In this document: positions 25,990 to 34,086 of the stretch, in pieces
How the letters are laid out: every line of letters begins with the position of its first letter
Position numbering within the stretch: the stretch's first letter is position 1
DNA from: RBG-13-51-18 sp050014095
Lineage (GTDB): Bacteria; Chloroflexota; Dehalococcoidia; Dehalococcoidales; RBG-16-60-22
Direction: 5' to 3'
Assembly (NCBI GenBank): GCA_050014095.1
Contig: JBEKDZ010000004.1
Location: 291,774 to 355,773 of the forward strand
Length of the DNA: 64,000 nt
The notes under the pieces: generated by a model
Seen by the model: only the letters and a program-made list of their open reading frames with translations
The model's database searches: none
Told to the model about the DNA's origin: nothing
Program-made: the position numbers and the translations under genes

Positions 25990-26076
25990 GTATTTTACCT
26001 CCTATACCTTTATTTGTTCTTTAAAACAGTGGCTGCGGAGTATCAATTATCTAAGTTCTGCTGGTAAGCTTCACAT

Positions 26077-26105
26077 ATAATAGCGACTTATCAAGAAAAA
26101 TGCAA
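26077..26105 (-). promoter_or_regulatory. Candidate promoter of the corrinoid methyltransferase operon
   Basis: On the minus strand TTGCAT (26105-26100) and TATTAT (26082-26077) are exactly 17 bases apart. The implied leader is about 80 bases. I see no cobalamin riboswitch elements in it. Confidence 0.45.
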
Positions 26106-26161
26106 GAAGCGTAAGAAATAATTTTGTTTCGAGGATACAATCCAGCTTTTAGGAAGGCAGG

Positions 26162-26266
26162 ATGGTGTTCCGAATGAATAAAAATCGGGGTAAATGTACT
26201 ATTGGGTATAGTGCTATACGGGGGGATTTTATGAAAAAGAACCCGACAAGAAGAATCACGCGATGA
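26162..26266 (+). CDS. Possible 34-residue peptide (weak)
   Basis: A short frame with three in-frame ATGs (26162, 26174, 26231) encodes a basic peptide ending MKKNPTRRITR. Ribosome-binding-like sequences precede two of the starts (AGGAAGG before 26162, GGGGGG before 26231). It overlaps the end of the convergent UDG-like gene by 11 bases. I recognise no homology and it may be chance. Confidence 0.22.
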   Translation: MVFRMNKNRGKCTIGYSAIRGDFMKKNPTRRITR

Positions 26267-26864
26267 GCTTCAGCCCCTCCCGGATATCCTCCGCCACCAT
26301 GTGCCGCTTGGATTTTTCGATGAGGAAGTTCTTGCCCGCCGGCGTATAAGAGGGCATGACCCTGATGTTTCCGTAGTAATAGGCCTGTCCCCTGATTTTA
26401 TAAGTAGAGCCGGCAGGTATCACCCGCTTACCTGTCTTTTGCTTCCAGATTTCGTTCATCATTTTTATTGCCACATCGCCGCCGAGCAGGAACACCTTAA
26501 CGTTGGGGAATAAAGCGATTTCCTGCTCCAGCAACTTAGCGCAGTTTTTCATGGTAGTAGGCGAAACAGCGTACTGGGTTTTACCGCACTTGATGGCGGT
26601 TGTAATGTAAACACCCAGATTAAGAATATCCCGCATGGACGCCACATCAGCGCCGGCGTCTTTAAAAGCCTGAAGGGTGGTCTGGAGGTAAAAGGGATTG
26701 CCGGCGGCGTAAAAGTAGTCCGCTTTAGCGTTGGGTGGGGCTTCCGTAATCATGATGATTTTAATTTTTGCTGCGTCAATTTCCGTGGAGGGGAGGATAT
26801 AGCTGTTTCTATCTATATCCACGCAGGGGAAGTCAAGGCATCTGACTTTATCGGTGATTTTCAT
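26256..26864 (-). CDS. Uracil-DNA-glycosylase-superfamily-like protein
   Basis: The 202-residue protein has the superfamily layout: an early ITEAPP...GNPF segment corresponding to motif A, a central ALFPNVKVFLLGGDVAI strand, and a late MPSYTPAGKN segment at the position of the HPS motif. It lacks the four-cysteine [4Fe-4S] set of family 4 enzymes. It starts 17 bases after the cysteine-rich gene and is probably co-transcribed. Base-excision activity is inferred from weak motifs; the replacement of HPS by MPS makes a diverged role possible. Confidence 0.65.
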   Translation of the reverse strand: MKITDKVRCLDFPCVDIDRNSYILPSTEIDAAKIKIIMITEAPPNAKADYFYAAGNPFYLQTTLQAFKDAGADVASMRDILNLGVYITTAIKCGKTQYAVSPTTMKNCAKLLEQEIALFPNVKVFLLGGDVAIKMMNEIWKQKTGKRVIPAGSTYKIRGQAYYYGNIRVMPSYTPAGKNFLIEKSKRHMVAEDIREGLKLIA

Positions 26865-26881
26865 GATTTTCTATGATAACA

Positions 26882-27466
26882 CTAAAGGTGCACGATAAAC
26901 TTGCATTCTTCTGCACCAGTTATTGCCGTTTCTTTAACCTCCACTCGCACTTTCCGGCCGAGGGCGCTTTCCCAGTACTTTTCCACGAAGCCTCGCGAGC
27001 ATTGGCAGTAGGTTGGAGAGGCGTTGATACCTGCCGGGAGGGCGAACATCAAGCCGCAAAAACAGCGCCTTGGTGTGCTATAGGTATGAGGGGTATAAAA
27101 TTGTATAAGTGTATTACCCTGCAATTCTATGCGGGTACCTTTTATCGGCTTCTTGGCTTCTGCTTTTAAAAATTCCTCTTCAGTGGCATATTTCTGGCGT
27201 CTGGCTTTAATCGCTTGGGTCATATGGGTGTTGTGGGCGATACAGTTATGACCGCAGGCAGCCATAATCTGGCTGCATTTTTCCGGGGTCGTAGCGGCAT
27301 CGAGACGGTCGATAGCTTCTTTGACCCATAGAGCAATCTCTTTTCTATCAGAAGAGGCGGCTGCTTTTTCACTACCTTCCATCACCTTTTCCCTAACCTT
27401 TTTCCCGGCGAACTCCTCGATATGACCGCCGATTTCTTGAATTTGACCCGCTGTCTTTTTAGTCAT
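26882..27466 (-). CDS. Cysteine-rich protein of unknown function
   Basis: The 194-residue protein has eight cysteines in pairs: C64, C71/C75 (CGHNC), C135/C137 (CFCG), C154/C156 (CQCS) and C188. The pattern suggests metal binding or a cluster. The N-terminal half is helical and charged. A C-terminal segment GRKVRVEVKETAITGAEEC resembles the substrate-sensing end of small ligand-binding proteins known from anaerobes. I cannot name the function. It is followed by the UDG-like gene after 17 bases. Confidence 0.65.
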   Translation of the reverse strand: MTKKTAGQIQEIGGHIEEFAGKKVREKVMEGSEKAAASSDRKEIALWVKEAIDRLDAATTPEKCSQIMAACGHNCIAHNTHMTQAIKARRQKYATEEEFLKAEAKKPIKGTRIELQGNTLIQFYTPHTYSTPRRCFCGLMFALPAGINASPTYCQCSRGFVEKYWESALGRKVRVEVKETAITGAEECKFIVHL

Positions 27467-27656
27467 TTCTCTCTCTCTTACACTTTCGCTATTGGCACCA
27501 ATATTCCCACCACCGAGGTGGGGTCTTTATCGCCTTTGTATCTTTTATCGTAAACCTCGATAATATCAGGGTAATTTCCAGCAGCCTGTTAATCTTCACT
27601 TGCGTTATTCCGCAATACCCTGGCGGTTTTCACTGTAAATTATGGGTGTGATTCTA

Positions 27657-28979
27657 TTATTTGCTCTTAGTCGGGTCTTGCAGTTTACCCGGGCCGAATG
27701 AAGAATAATCCAGGTCGTAGAACTGGCGGCATACTGCGAAGTAACCCAGATGGCTGCCTCCCATGACCAGCTTCGCTGCCGGTGCGTCGCGGTAATACTT
27801 CTCGTAGTGGTTCGCCCGGATATAGCCGTAACAGCCCATTATTTCCATTCCCTTCAAAATCAGTTCCGCAGCTGTCCTGGTAACATAAGCATGTACTGCG
27901 TGCCCTTTGGCGACCATACTCTTGGTATCCCATGCGCCGTAAATATTCATGTTATCGAACTGATGAGCCAACTCCAGGAAAGCGGACCTGGCAATCGTGA
28001 TAAACGAAGCCATCTCGCCGAGAATCATGGCGGCATCGAGGTGCTGGTTAATCAGTCTGCCGCCGGCTACCCGCTGCCCTGTGTAGTCAAGAAGCACATC
28101 GAAGGCGCCCTGAAGAATGCCTACCATATGGCCTGAATCGAGAGGAAAAGGGGCGGAGGATGCCGTTTCAAAGATAGACCAGGCTACGGGACCCGCGAGT
28201 CCCCATTCTCTGGGTACCCTGACGTTATCAAAATAGGTAGAGTTATTCCTATCAGCCTGCATGCCGCATTTCACCTCTGGTTTTCCGTGAGAAACTCCCG
28301 GCCAGGGTTCCGGGACGTATATCAGAGCAAAAGCGTCTTTCCCCAGTCTGGGGTCCATGTTGCATATCACGCAGTTGAGGTCAGCCACGCCGGCATTAGA
28401 CGCCCAGAACTTGTTGCCGTTGATGACCCATTCGTTGCCTTCTAGTTTAGCCCTAACCCTTATCGTTTTGCCTTCATTAGTTAAATTCTCGATGTCACAG
28501 GCGGACTCGGGTTCACTCATGTTGAAACAGCCGGCGCGCAACTCATTACCCGTAAACATGGGGGCGAATTTATCAAGTACGGCTTTGCCCCACGCCTTTG
28601 CCTCTTTAGTAGGCGCCATTAAATAAGCCAGGGTAGCCGGCGTCCAACACCAATCGGTAACGGCGCTGTGCATACTGATGCCGTAATCGCCCCGCCCTAT
28701 CTGTTCCTGCTTTAAAGCGCCGGTAACAATCGAGAGCAGCTCATTGCCGCCGTAGTCTTTCGGTATCATATTCTTTTGGCAACCGAGGTCTACCTGTAAC
28801 TTTTTCAGGATGGGGGTAATTATTTTTTCATGTGTTACATCGTCATCGATTTTGTCGCGGACAGGCAGAATCTCATTGTCGGTAAAATCCGCTAACATCT
28901 TTTGCACCATGCGTGCTTCTTCGTTGACGAAACACTCCGGGTACTGCAGTTTGTACCATTGACTGGTCTGGTCTAACAT
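27657..28979 (-). CDS. Acyl-CoA dehydrogenase family flavoprotein with an altered catalytic position
   Basis: The 440-residue protein has the ACAD fold: a helical N-terminal domain, the FNMSEPESACDIE segment in the beta domain that contacts FAD, and a C-terminal helical domain. The final motif reads YRDAPAAKLVMGG from residue 396. Against the usual YRDAKIxxIYEGT, the catalytic Glu is replaced by Met (M406) and the Thr by Gly. It may use a base elsewhere, as isovaleryl-CoA dehydrogenases do, or a different chemistry. It stands alone between a stretch with minor repeats and the tRNA region, with its own promoter. Confidence 0.88.
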   Translation of the reverse strand: MLDQTSQWYKLQYPECFVNEEARMVQKMLADFTDNEILPVRDKIDDDVTHEKIITPILKKLQVDLGCQKNMIPKDYGGNELLSIVTGALKQEQIGRGDYGISMHSAVTDWCWTPATLAYLMAPTKEAKAWGKAVLDKFAPMFTGNELRAGCFNMSEPESACDIENLTNEGKTIRVRAKLEGNEWVINGNKFWASNAGVADLNCVICNMDPRLGKDAFALIYVPEPWPGVSHGKPEVKCGMQADRNNSTYFDNVRVPREWGLAGPVAWSIFETASSAPFPLDSGHMVGILQGAFDVLLDYTGQRVAGGRLINQHLDAAMILGEMASFITIARSAFLELAHQFDNMNIYGAWDTKSMVAKGHAVHAYVTRTAAELILKGMEIMGCYGYIRANHYEKYYRDAPAAKLVMGGSHLGYFAVCRQFYDLDYSSFGPGKLQDPTKSK

Positions 28980-29018
28980 TTTTATCCTCCTTAATCAAGT
29001 TCTTTAGCTTGTCGTTAG

Positions 29019-29048
29019 ATAATATATTTTTTCTCATGCACGCGTCAA
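29019..29048 (-). promoter_or_regulatory. Candidate promoter of the acyl-CoA dehydrogenase gene
   Basis: On the minus strand TTGACG (29048-29043) is followed by TATTAT at an 18-base spacing (29024-29019), or ATATTA at 17. The leader to the ATG is about 30-35 bases and includes AAGGAGG. Confidence 0.5.
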
Positions 29049-29120
29049 TCTTGGTAGTAGAATGTGAAAGCTTGATTTTGGATAAATTATTCCTTAGAAT
29101 TTAGAGGCAGTGCGGCACAC

Positions 29121-29193
29121 GGGCGGTTAGCTCAGCTGGTTAGAGCGCCCCGATTATATCGGGGAGGTCACAGGTTTGAGCTCCGTACCGTAG
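29121..29193 (+). pseudogene. Degraded tRNA, anticodon loop reading UAU (Ile-like)
   Basis: The 5' half matches the downstream tRNA-Val almost exactly (GGGCGGTTAGCTCAGCTGG). The anticodon arm is a perfect CCCCG/CGGGG stem with loop ATTATAT, giving UAU. The acceptor 3' strand reads ACCGTAG, so the outer two pairs are lost. The T stem has a mismatch, and no CCA follows. A UAU isoleucine tRNA is unusual in bacteria, which normally read AUA with a modified CAU anticodon. Both facts point to a decayed copy. Confidence 0.6.
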
Positions 29194-29215
29194 AACTAGA
29201 GTTAATTTAATATAT

Positions 29216-29292
29216 GGGCGGTTAGCTCAGCTGGTTAGAGCATCAGTATCACACACTGAAGGTCACAGGTTCGAATCCTGTACCGCCCACCA
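29216..29292 (+). tRNA. tRNA-Val (anticodon CAC)
   Basis: A complete 77-base cloverleaf: acceptor GGGCGGT/ACCGCCC, D stem GCTC/GAGC, anticodon stem TCAGT/ACTGA with loop ATCACAC (anticodon CAC, reading GUG), T stem ACAGG/CCTGT with TTCGAAT, discriminator A and an encoded CCA. Confidence 0.95.
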
Positions 29293-29312
29293 TTAGGTAT
29301 AAATATTTAGGA

Positions 29313-29347
29313 AGGTCATCCCGATGGAATCGGGATATCGCCCACCA
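29313..29347 (+). pseudogene. tRNA 3'-half remnant downstream of tRNA-Val
   Basis: This stretch repeats the layout of the tRNA-Val 3' half: AGGTCA at the start and CGCCCACCAT at the end (the latter identical to the tRNA 3' end plus one base). The T stem is replaced by TCCCG/CGGGA with loop ATGGAAT. It is either a decayed tRNA copy or an attachment-site-like duplication into which a GTCATCCCGA-type minirepeat was inserted. Confidence 0.5.
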
Positions 29348-29668
29348 TCATGCCCCGCCTTTACCCCCCACCCCACCAAATTAAAATTTCCGAGAAGTAA
29401 GTAACAACTTACCTCGTTAAAATTCACCCTCTTACGTAATTTGTTTGTAATAATTATCGTATATTATATAGTGGTGGTTGAATTTTAAACAGAATCTTTC
29501 TAATCATTTTTCTTTCCATTTCGCTTAAAAGGCGAGTAGCGGGAGGGGGCCGGCGAACCCCCTCCTGCTATTTTATGCCTTATCGTCGAAAAATCCAAAA
29601 CGATATATACGACAGTGAAGATTTTATGGTAAAATTGGAGATGACCATATAACATTTATTGAAATATC
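29348..29668 (+). other. Intergenic region between the tRNA cluster and carA
   Basis: This AT-rich gap of 321 bases contains a small hairpin (29391-29417), a promoter-like pair TTGTTT at 29441 and TTATAT at 29464 (17-base spacing), and a strong GC hairpin (29537-29570) described separately. I see no coding sequence. Confidence 0.5.
29537..29570 (+). terminator. GC-rich hairpin with short T run upstream of carA
   Basis: TAGCGGGAGGGGG pairs with CCCCCTCCTGCTA (13 bp, one wobble) around an eight-base loop and is followed by TTTTAT. It could end the tRNA transcript. Because it lies between a promoter-like pair at 29441-29469 and the carA start, it could also act as an attenuator. Confidence 0.6.
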
Positions 29669-30793
29669 ATGAATAAGAAAGCATTTTTAGCCCTGGCGGA
29701 TGGTTCGATTCATCAGGGCTTTGTTTTTGGTAGTCATGCCGATACTATCGGCGAGGTGGTATTTTGCACCAGTATGATTGGCTACCAGGAAATGCTCACC
29801 GACCCCTCATACGCTGGCCAAATTCTCGTCCCGACATACCCGCTTATCGGCAACTATGGCGTTAACGAGCAGGATATTGAGTCCGCCAAGATTCAGGTAC
29901 GCGGCTTTGTGGTAAGGGAACAATGCCTTGAGCCTAGCCATTACTTGAGCCAGGGAACCATTCAACAGTATTTGGAAAGTAACGGCATCCCTGGCATTTA
30001 CGGCGTGGATACCCGCGCCATTACCCGCCACCTCCGCTCACATGGCGTGATGATGGGCATGATAACCAGCGAAAAGACTCCGCAGCAGGCGCTGGAAGCG
30101 CTGAAAAAGGCGCCCGACTACGGCTCGATCGATTTCGTAAAACAGGTTAGCACTAAAGAACCTTACAAATGGAAGAGCGCGAGTTCGCCGGCGATATATC
30201 ATATCGTTGTGCTGGACTGTGGTCTGAAGTATAACATTATTCGCATCCTTAACCGCCTGGGCTGTGATGTTACTGTGGTGCCGTGCACCATGCCGGCAAA
30301 AGAAATCCTTTCCCTTAAGCCGGACGGCATTTTATTATCACCGGGGCCGGGTGACCCGGAACTGCTTGATTACATCGTGGCTAACATCAAGCAGTTCATC
30401 GATAAGAAGCCGATAATGGGCATCTGCCTGGGCAACCAGCTTATCGCCCGCGCTTTCGGCGGCCGCAACTACAAACTTAAGTTCGGGCACCGCGGCGGCA
30501 ACCACCCCGTGCGCGAGCTGGCTACCGGCAGGGTCTACATCACGGCACAGAACCACGGTTATGCCGTAGATGCCGCCACACTAAAGGATGGACTGGAAGT
30601 AACGCACATCAACTTGAACGACGGCACAGTGGAAGGCTTGCGGCATAAAGAGTTGCCCGTCTTTGCTATCCAATATCACTCGGAGGCTTCGCCCGGTCCC
30701 TGGGACAGCACCTACCTTTTTGATAGATTTTTGGAAATGATAGGGGGTAAAATCCCCCTTAATCCCCCTTTACGAAAGGGGGACAAACGTTAG
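29669..30793 (+). CDS. carA: Carbamoyl-phosphate synthase small (glutaminase) subunit
   Basis: The 374-residue subunit has the CarA N-terminal domain (GYQEMLTDPSYAGQI, GIPGIYGVDTRAITRHLR) and a class I glutamine amidotransferase domain. The nucleophile is C253 (GICLGNQL), with H337 and E339 (YHSEA). It releases ammonia from glutamine for CarB in pyrimidine and arginine synthesis. Only weak ribosome-binding complementarity precedes the ATG. The last 14 residues, KIPLNPPLRKGDKR, are encoded by a dispersed repeat that has run into the gene and supplied its stop codon. carB follows after 92 bases. Confidence 0.96.
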   Translation: MNKKAFLALADGSIHQGFVFGSHADTIGEVVFCTSMIGYQEMLTDPSYAGQILVPTYPLIGNYGVNEQDIESAKIQVRGFVVREQCLEPSHYLSQGTIQQYLESNGIPGIYGVDTRAITRHLRSHGVMMGMITSEKTPQQALEALKKAPDYGSIDFVKQVSTKEPYKWKSASSPAIYHIVVLDCGLKYNIIRILNRLGCDVTVVPCTMPAKEILSLKPDGILLSPGPGDPELLDYIVANIKQFIDKKPIMGICLGNQLIARAFGGRNYKLKFGHRGGNHPVRELATGRVYITAQNHGYAVDAATLKDGLEVTHINLNDGTVEGLRHKELPVFAIQYHSEASPGPWDSTYLFDRFLEMIGGKIPLNPPLRKGDKR

Positions 30794-30864
30794 GGTTGAG
30801 AACGATAAAATACAGGAAAAAAGACATAGTCTCCCTTTGGAAAAGGGAGAGTGAGAGGGATTTA
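30749..30864. repeat. Palindromic repeat overlapping the 3' end of carA
   Basis: The AATCCCCCTTTACGAAAGGG hairpin lies inside the last codons of carA. TCTCCCTTTGGAAAAGGGAG and a GTGAGAGGG tail follow before carB. The arms are related to the repeats at 4322 and 46303. Confidence 0.75.
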
Positions 30865-30885
30865 CTAGAGTGAAAAGGATTAGGA

Positions 30886-33800
30886 TTGAAGCCATCTAAA
30901 GTTTTAATTATCGGTTCCGGCCCCATCGTCATCGGGCAGGCGGCGGAGTTCGACTACGCCGGTACACAGGCATGTAAAGCCATGCGGGAAGAGGGCATTA
31001 TCTCCGTTCTGGTGAACTCCAACCCGGCCACTATTATGACTGATGAAGGTATCGCCGATATCGTTTATATCGAGCCTTTAAATCTGGATACCTTGACGCG
31101 CATCATTGAAAAAGAGCGTCCCGATGGCTTGCTGCCGACACTTGGCGGGCAGACCGGACTTAATCTAGCAGTAGAATTAGCGGATGCCGGCGTTCTCGAT
31201 AAGTATAATGTCAAAAGCCTGGGAACGCCTATCCAGACCATCCGGCAGGCGGAAGATCGCGAGCTTTTTAAGGAATTGCTGATTAGTATCGGGGAGCCGG
31301 TGCCGGATAGTATCAGCGTTAACACCATGGAGCATGGCAGAGAGGTTGCCCATTTGTTAGGGCTGCCGCTCATCGTCCGTCCTGCTTTTACATTGGGCGG
31401 CACCGGAAGTGGTGTAGCGATGAACCTGGAGGAGCTGGAGCTGGTGGTGTCTAAAGGGCTTGCCACCAGCCCGATTCACCAGGTGCTACTGGAAAAGTCC
31501 GTCGCCGGCTGGAAAGAAATTGAATACGAGGTGATGCGGGATGGCGCCGATAACTGCATCACCGTTTGTAACATGGAAAATTTCGACCCGATGGGCGTGC
31601 ACACCGGCGATAGCATCGTCCTTGCGCCCAGCCAGACCCTGACCAATAAAGAGTACCAGATGCTGCGCTCGGCGAGTCTTAAAATTATCCGGGCGCTGGG
31701 CATCGAGGGCGGCTGCAACATACAGTTCGCCCTCGACCCGAAGAGCGATAAATATTACGTTATTGAAGTGAATCCCCGCGTCAGCCGTAGCTCCGCTTTA
31801 GCCAGCAAAGCCACCGGCTATCCTATCGCCCGCGTTGCTTCCAAAATCGCCGTTGGCAAGCGACTGGACGAAATTCCAAACCAGATAACGGGGAAAACGA
31901 TGGCTTCCTTCGAGCCGGCGCTGGACTATGTTGTGGTGAAGATTCCCCGCTGGCCCTTTGATAAATTCGCTGCCAGCAACCCCACCCTCGGCACCCAGAT
32001 GAAAGCCACCGGTGAGGTTATGGCTATCGACCGGTGTTTTGAGGCTGCCCTGCAGAAGGCGGTACGCTCCCTGGAGTTCAGCAAACGTTCGCTCCTCTGG
32101 GAAGACCCTTCCTGGAAACTGGACACCGATATCAGGTCGTATCCGCTCTTCCCTAACGAGTTAAGATTATGGGCGATTATGGCTGCCTTAAGAAGAGGCA
32201 TAACCCCGGAAGCCATCGCCGAGCATACGAAGATAGATGTTTGGTTTATTAGCAAAATGCAGAACATCGTTGACATGGAGCAGAAGCTGAAATCAGAAAA
32301 ACTTACTGCTGAATTAATGCTAGCGGCTAAGCGACTGGGCTTTATCGACGAGCAGATAGGTGCCTTGATTGAAAAGCCTCATGAGCAGGTCAGGCAGCAA
32401 CGTCGCAGCTGGCATATCGAGCCGGTTTATAAGATAGTGGATACCTGCGCTGCCGAGTTCGATGCCAGCACACCCTATTACTACAGCACTTATGAACTGG
32501 AGGACGAGGCGGACCCAACGCAAAACAAAAAAGTCATCGTCGTAGGCAGTGGACCTATCCGCATCGGGCAGGGCATTGAGTTCGACTATTGCTGTGTTCA
32601 TGCTGCCTTCGCCCTGAAAGATGAGGGCTACGAAACCCTGATGATTAACTGCAATCCGGAAACGGTCTCCACGGATTTCGATACCTCGGATAAGCTGTAC
32701 TTCGAGCCTTTGACGGTTGAAGACGTATTGCACATCTATGAGAAAGAAAAGCCGCTCGGGATTATCGTTCAGTTCGGCGGGCAGACACCGCTGAATATCG
32801 CGGCGGAGTTGGAAAATGCCGGCGTCAAGATACTGGGCACATCGGTCAACTCTATCGATATTGCCTCCGATAGGGGACGCTTTAGAGAGATGATGCAGGA
32901 GTATGGCATCCCCATGCCGGAGTCCGACACCGCCTATAGTCTTGAGGAAGCGTTGGTCATCGCCCGGCGTATCGGCTATCCGCTGATCGTCCGTCCTTCT
33001 TACGTTCTCGGGGGACGGGGCATGGAAATCATCCACGATGAAGAAGAGCTGACTCACTACGTCAGCGCGGCGGTCACGATAACGCCGGATAAACCACTAC
33101 TTATCGAGCGCTACCTGGAGAACTCCATTGAGATAGAGGCTGACGCCCTTTCCGACGGTAAGGAAGTTTTTATTCCGGCTATCATGGAGCACATCGAGTA
33201 CGCCGGCGTACATTCCGGCGATGCGGCCTGTGTGCTGCCGCCGGTTAGCCTTTCGCAGAAGCATATTGATACCATCAATGAATATACCCGCCGTATCGCC
33301 ATCGAGCTTAACGTGGTCGGGCTGATGAATGTGCAATACGTTTTGTGTAAAGACATCGTCTATGTCATCGAGGTAAACCCCCGCGCCTCCCGTACGGTAC
33401 CGGTGGTATCTAAAGTCTGCTCCGTCCAGATGGCGCGCCTGGCCACCCAGCTTATCATGGGCAAAAAAGTTAAAGACCTGGGACTGAAGAACTGGAAGAT
33501 ACCGCACTATGGAGTCAAGGAATCGGTCTTCCCCTTCAACATGTTCCCGGAGGTCGACCCCGTGCTGCGACCGGAGATGAAGTCCACTGGTGAAGTTCTT
33601 GGCATCGCTAAGTCGTTCGGCATGGCGTACTGGAAGGCGCAGGAGGCGGTTAATAGACTGCCGACGGAAGGAACGGTGTTGATAACTGTTGCTGAGGCCG
33701 ACCGACCGGGCGCGGCGGAAGTGGCGGCGGGGTTCGCCAAACTGGGATTTAAGATAAAAGCCACCGAGGGCACCGGCGCTTACCTGGCGAGTAAAGGTAT

Positions 33801-34083
33801 CGCTAATGAACACATACTTAAGGAGCATGAAGGCAGGCCCAACATTACCGACGCCATTAAGAATAAGGAAATCCAACTGGTCATCAATACCCCCACCGGC
33901 AAGCTAAGCCGCTATGACGATTCGTATATCCGTAAGGCGGCTATCAATTACCGCGTGCCTTATATCACCACGCTGGCGGCGGCAAAGGCGGCGGTGAAAG
34001 GCATTACTGCTTACCGCGAGGGTCAGGCGGAGATTAAGTCTTTACAGGCTTACCACGAGGACATCAAGAGGGCTTCGGGGTAA
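30886..34083 (+). CDS. carB: Carbamoyl-phosphate synthase large subunit
   Basis: The 1065-residue enzyme is full length: two homologous ATP-grasp halves (each beginning with a KVLIIGSGPI or KVIVVGSGPIRIGQ dinucleotide-like start), an oligomerisation region between, and a C-terminal MGS-like allosteric domain (from about residue 930). It makes carbamoyl phosphate from bicarbonate, ammonia and two ATP. The start codon is TTG at 30886, chosen because the first conserved residues (KPSKVLIIGSGP) follow directly and an AAGGAT sits just upstream; no in-frame ATG is better placed. It forms a unit with carA. Confidence 0.96.
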   Translation: MKPSKVLIIGSGPIVIGQAAEFDYAGTQACKAMREEGIISVLVNSNPATIMTDEGIADIVYIEPLNLDTLTRIIEKERPDGLLPTLGGQTGLNLAVELADAGVLDKYNVKSLGTPIQTIRQAEDRELFKELLISIGEPVPDSISVNTMEHGREVAHLLGLPLIVRPAFTLGGTGSGVAMNLEELELVVSKGLATSPIHQVLLEKSVAGWKEIEYEVMRDGADNCITVCNMENFDPMGVHTGDSIVLAPSQTLTNKEYQMLRSASLKIIRALGIEGGCNIQFALDPKSDKYYVIEVNPRVSRSSALASKATGYPIARVASKIAVGKRLDEIPNQITGKTMASFEPALDYVVVKIPRWPFDKFAASNPTLGTQMKATGEVMAIDRCFEAALQKAVRSLEFSKRSLLWEDPSWKLDTDIRSYPLFPNELRLWAIMAALRRGITPEAIAEHTKIDVWFISKMQNIVDMEQKLKSEKLTAELMLAAKRLGFIDEQIGALIEKPHEQVRQQRRSWHIEPVYKIVDTCAAEFDASTPYYYSTYELEDEADPTQNKKVIVVGSGPIRIGQGIEFDYCCVHAAFALKDEGYETLMINCNPETVSTDFDTSDKLYFEPLTVEDVLHIYEKEKPLGIIVQFGGQTPLNIAAELENAGVKILGTSVNSIDIASDRGRFREMMQEYGIPMPESDTAYSLEEALVIARRIGYPLIVRPSYVLGGRGMEIIHDEEELTHYVSAAVTITPDKPLLIERYLENSIEIEADALSDGKEVFIPAIMEHIEYAGVHSGDAACVLPPVSLSQKHIDTINEYTRRIAIELNVVGLMNVQYVLCKDIVYVIEVNPRASRTVPVVSKVCSVQMARLATQLIMGKKVKDLGLKNWKIPHYGVKESVFPFNMFPEVDPVLRPEMKSTGEVLGIAKSFGMAYWKAQEAVNRLPTEGTVLITVAEADRPGAAEVAAGFAKLGFKIKATEGTGAYLASKGIANEHILKEHEGRPNITDAIKNKEIQLVINTPTGKLSRYDDSYIRKAAINYRVPYITTLAAAKAAVKGITAYREGQAEIKSLQAYHEDIKRASG

Positions 34084-34086
34084 GAC

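Noticed and set aside
25990..26076. Cobalamin riboswitch before the corrinoid protein gene
   Set aside because: The leader is only about 80 bases and lacks the B12-box and the expected long-range pairing.
32320..33876. Long minus-strand open frames opposite carB (245 and 259 codons)
   Set aside because: They are antisense to a perfectly conserved carB, have no ribosome binding sites, and encode no recognisable domain; they arise from the codon bias of the real gene.
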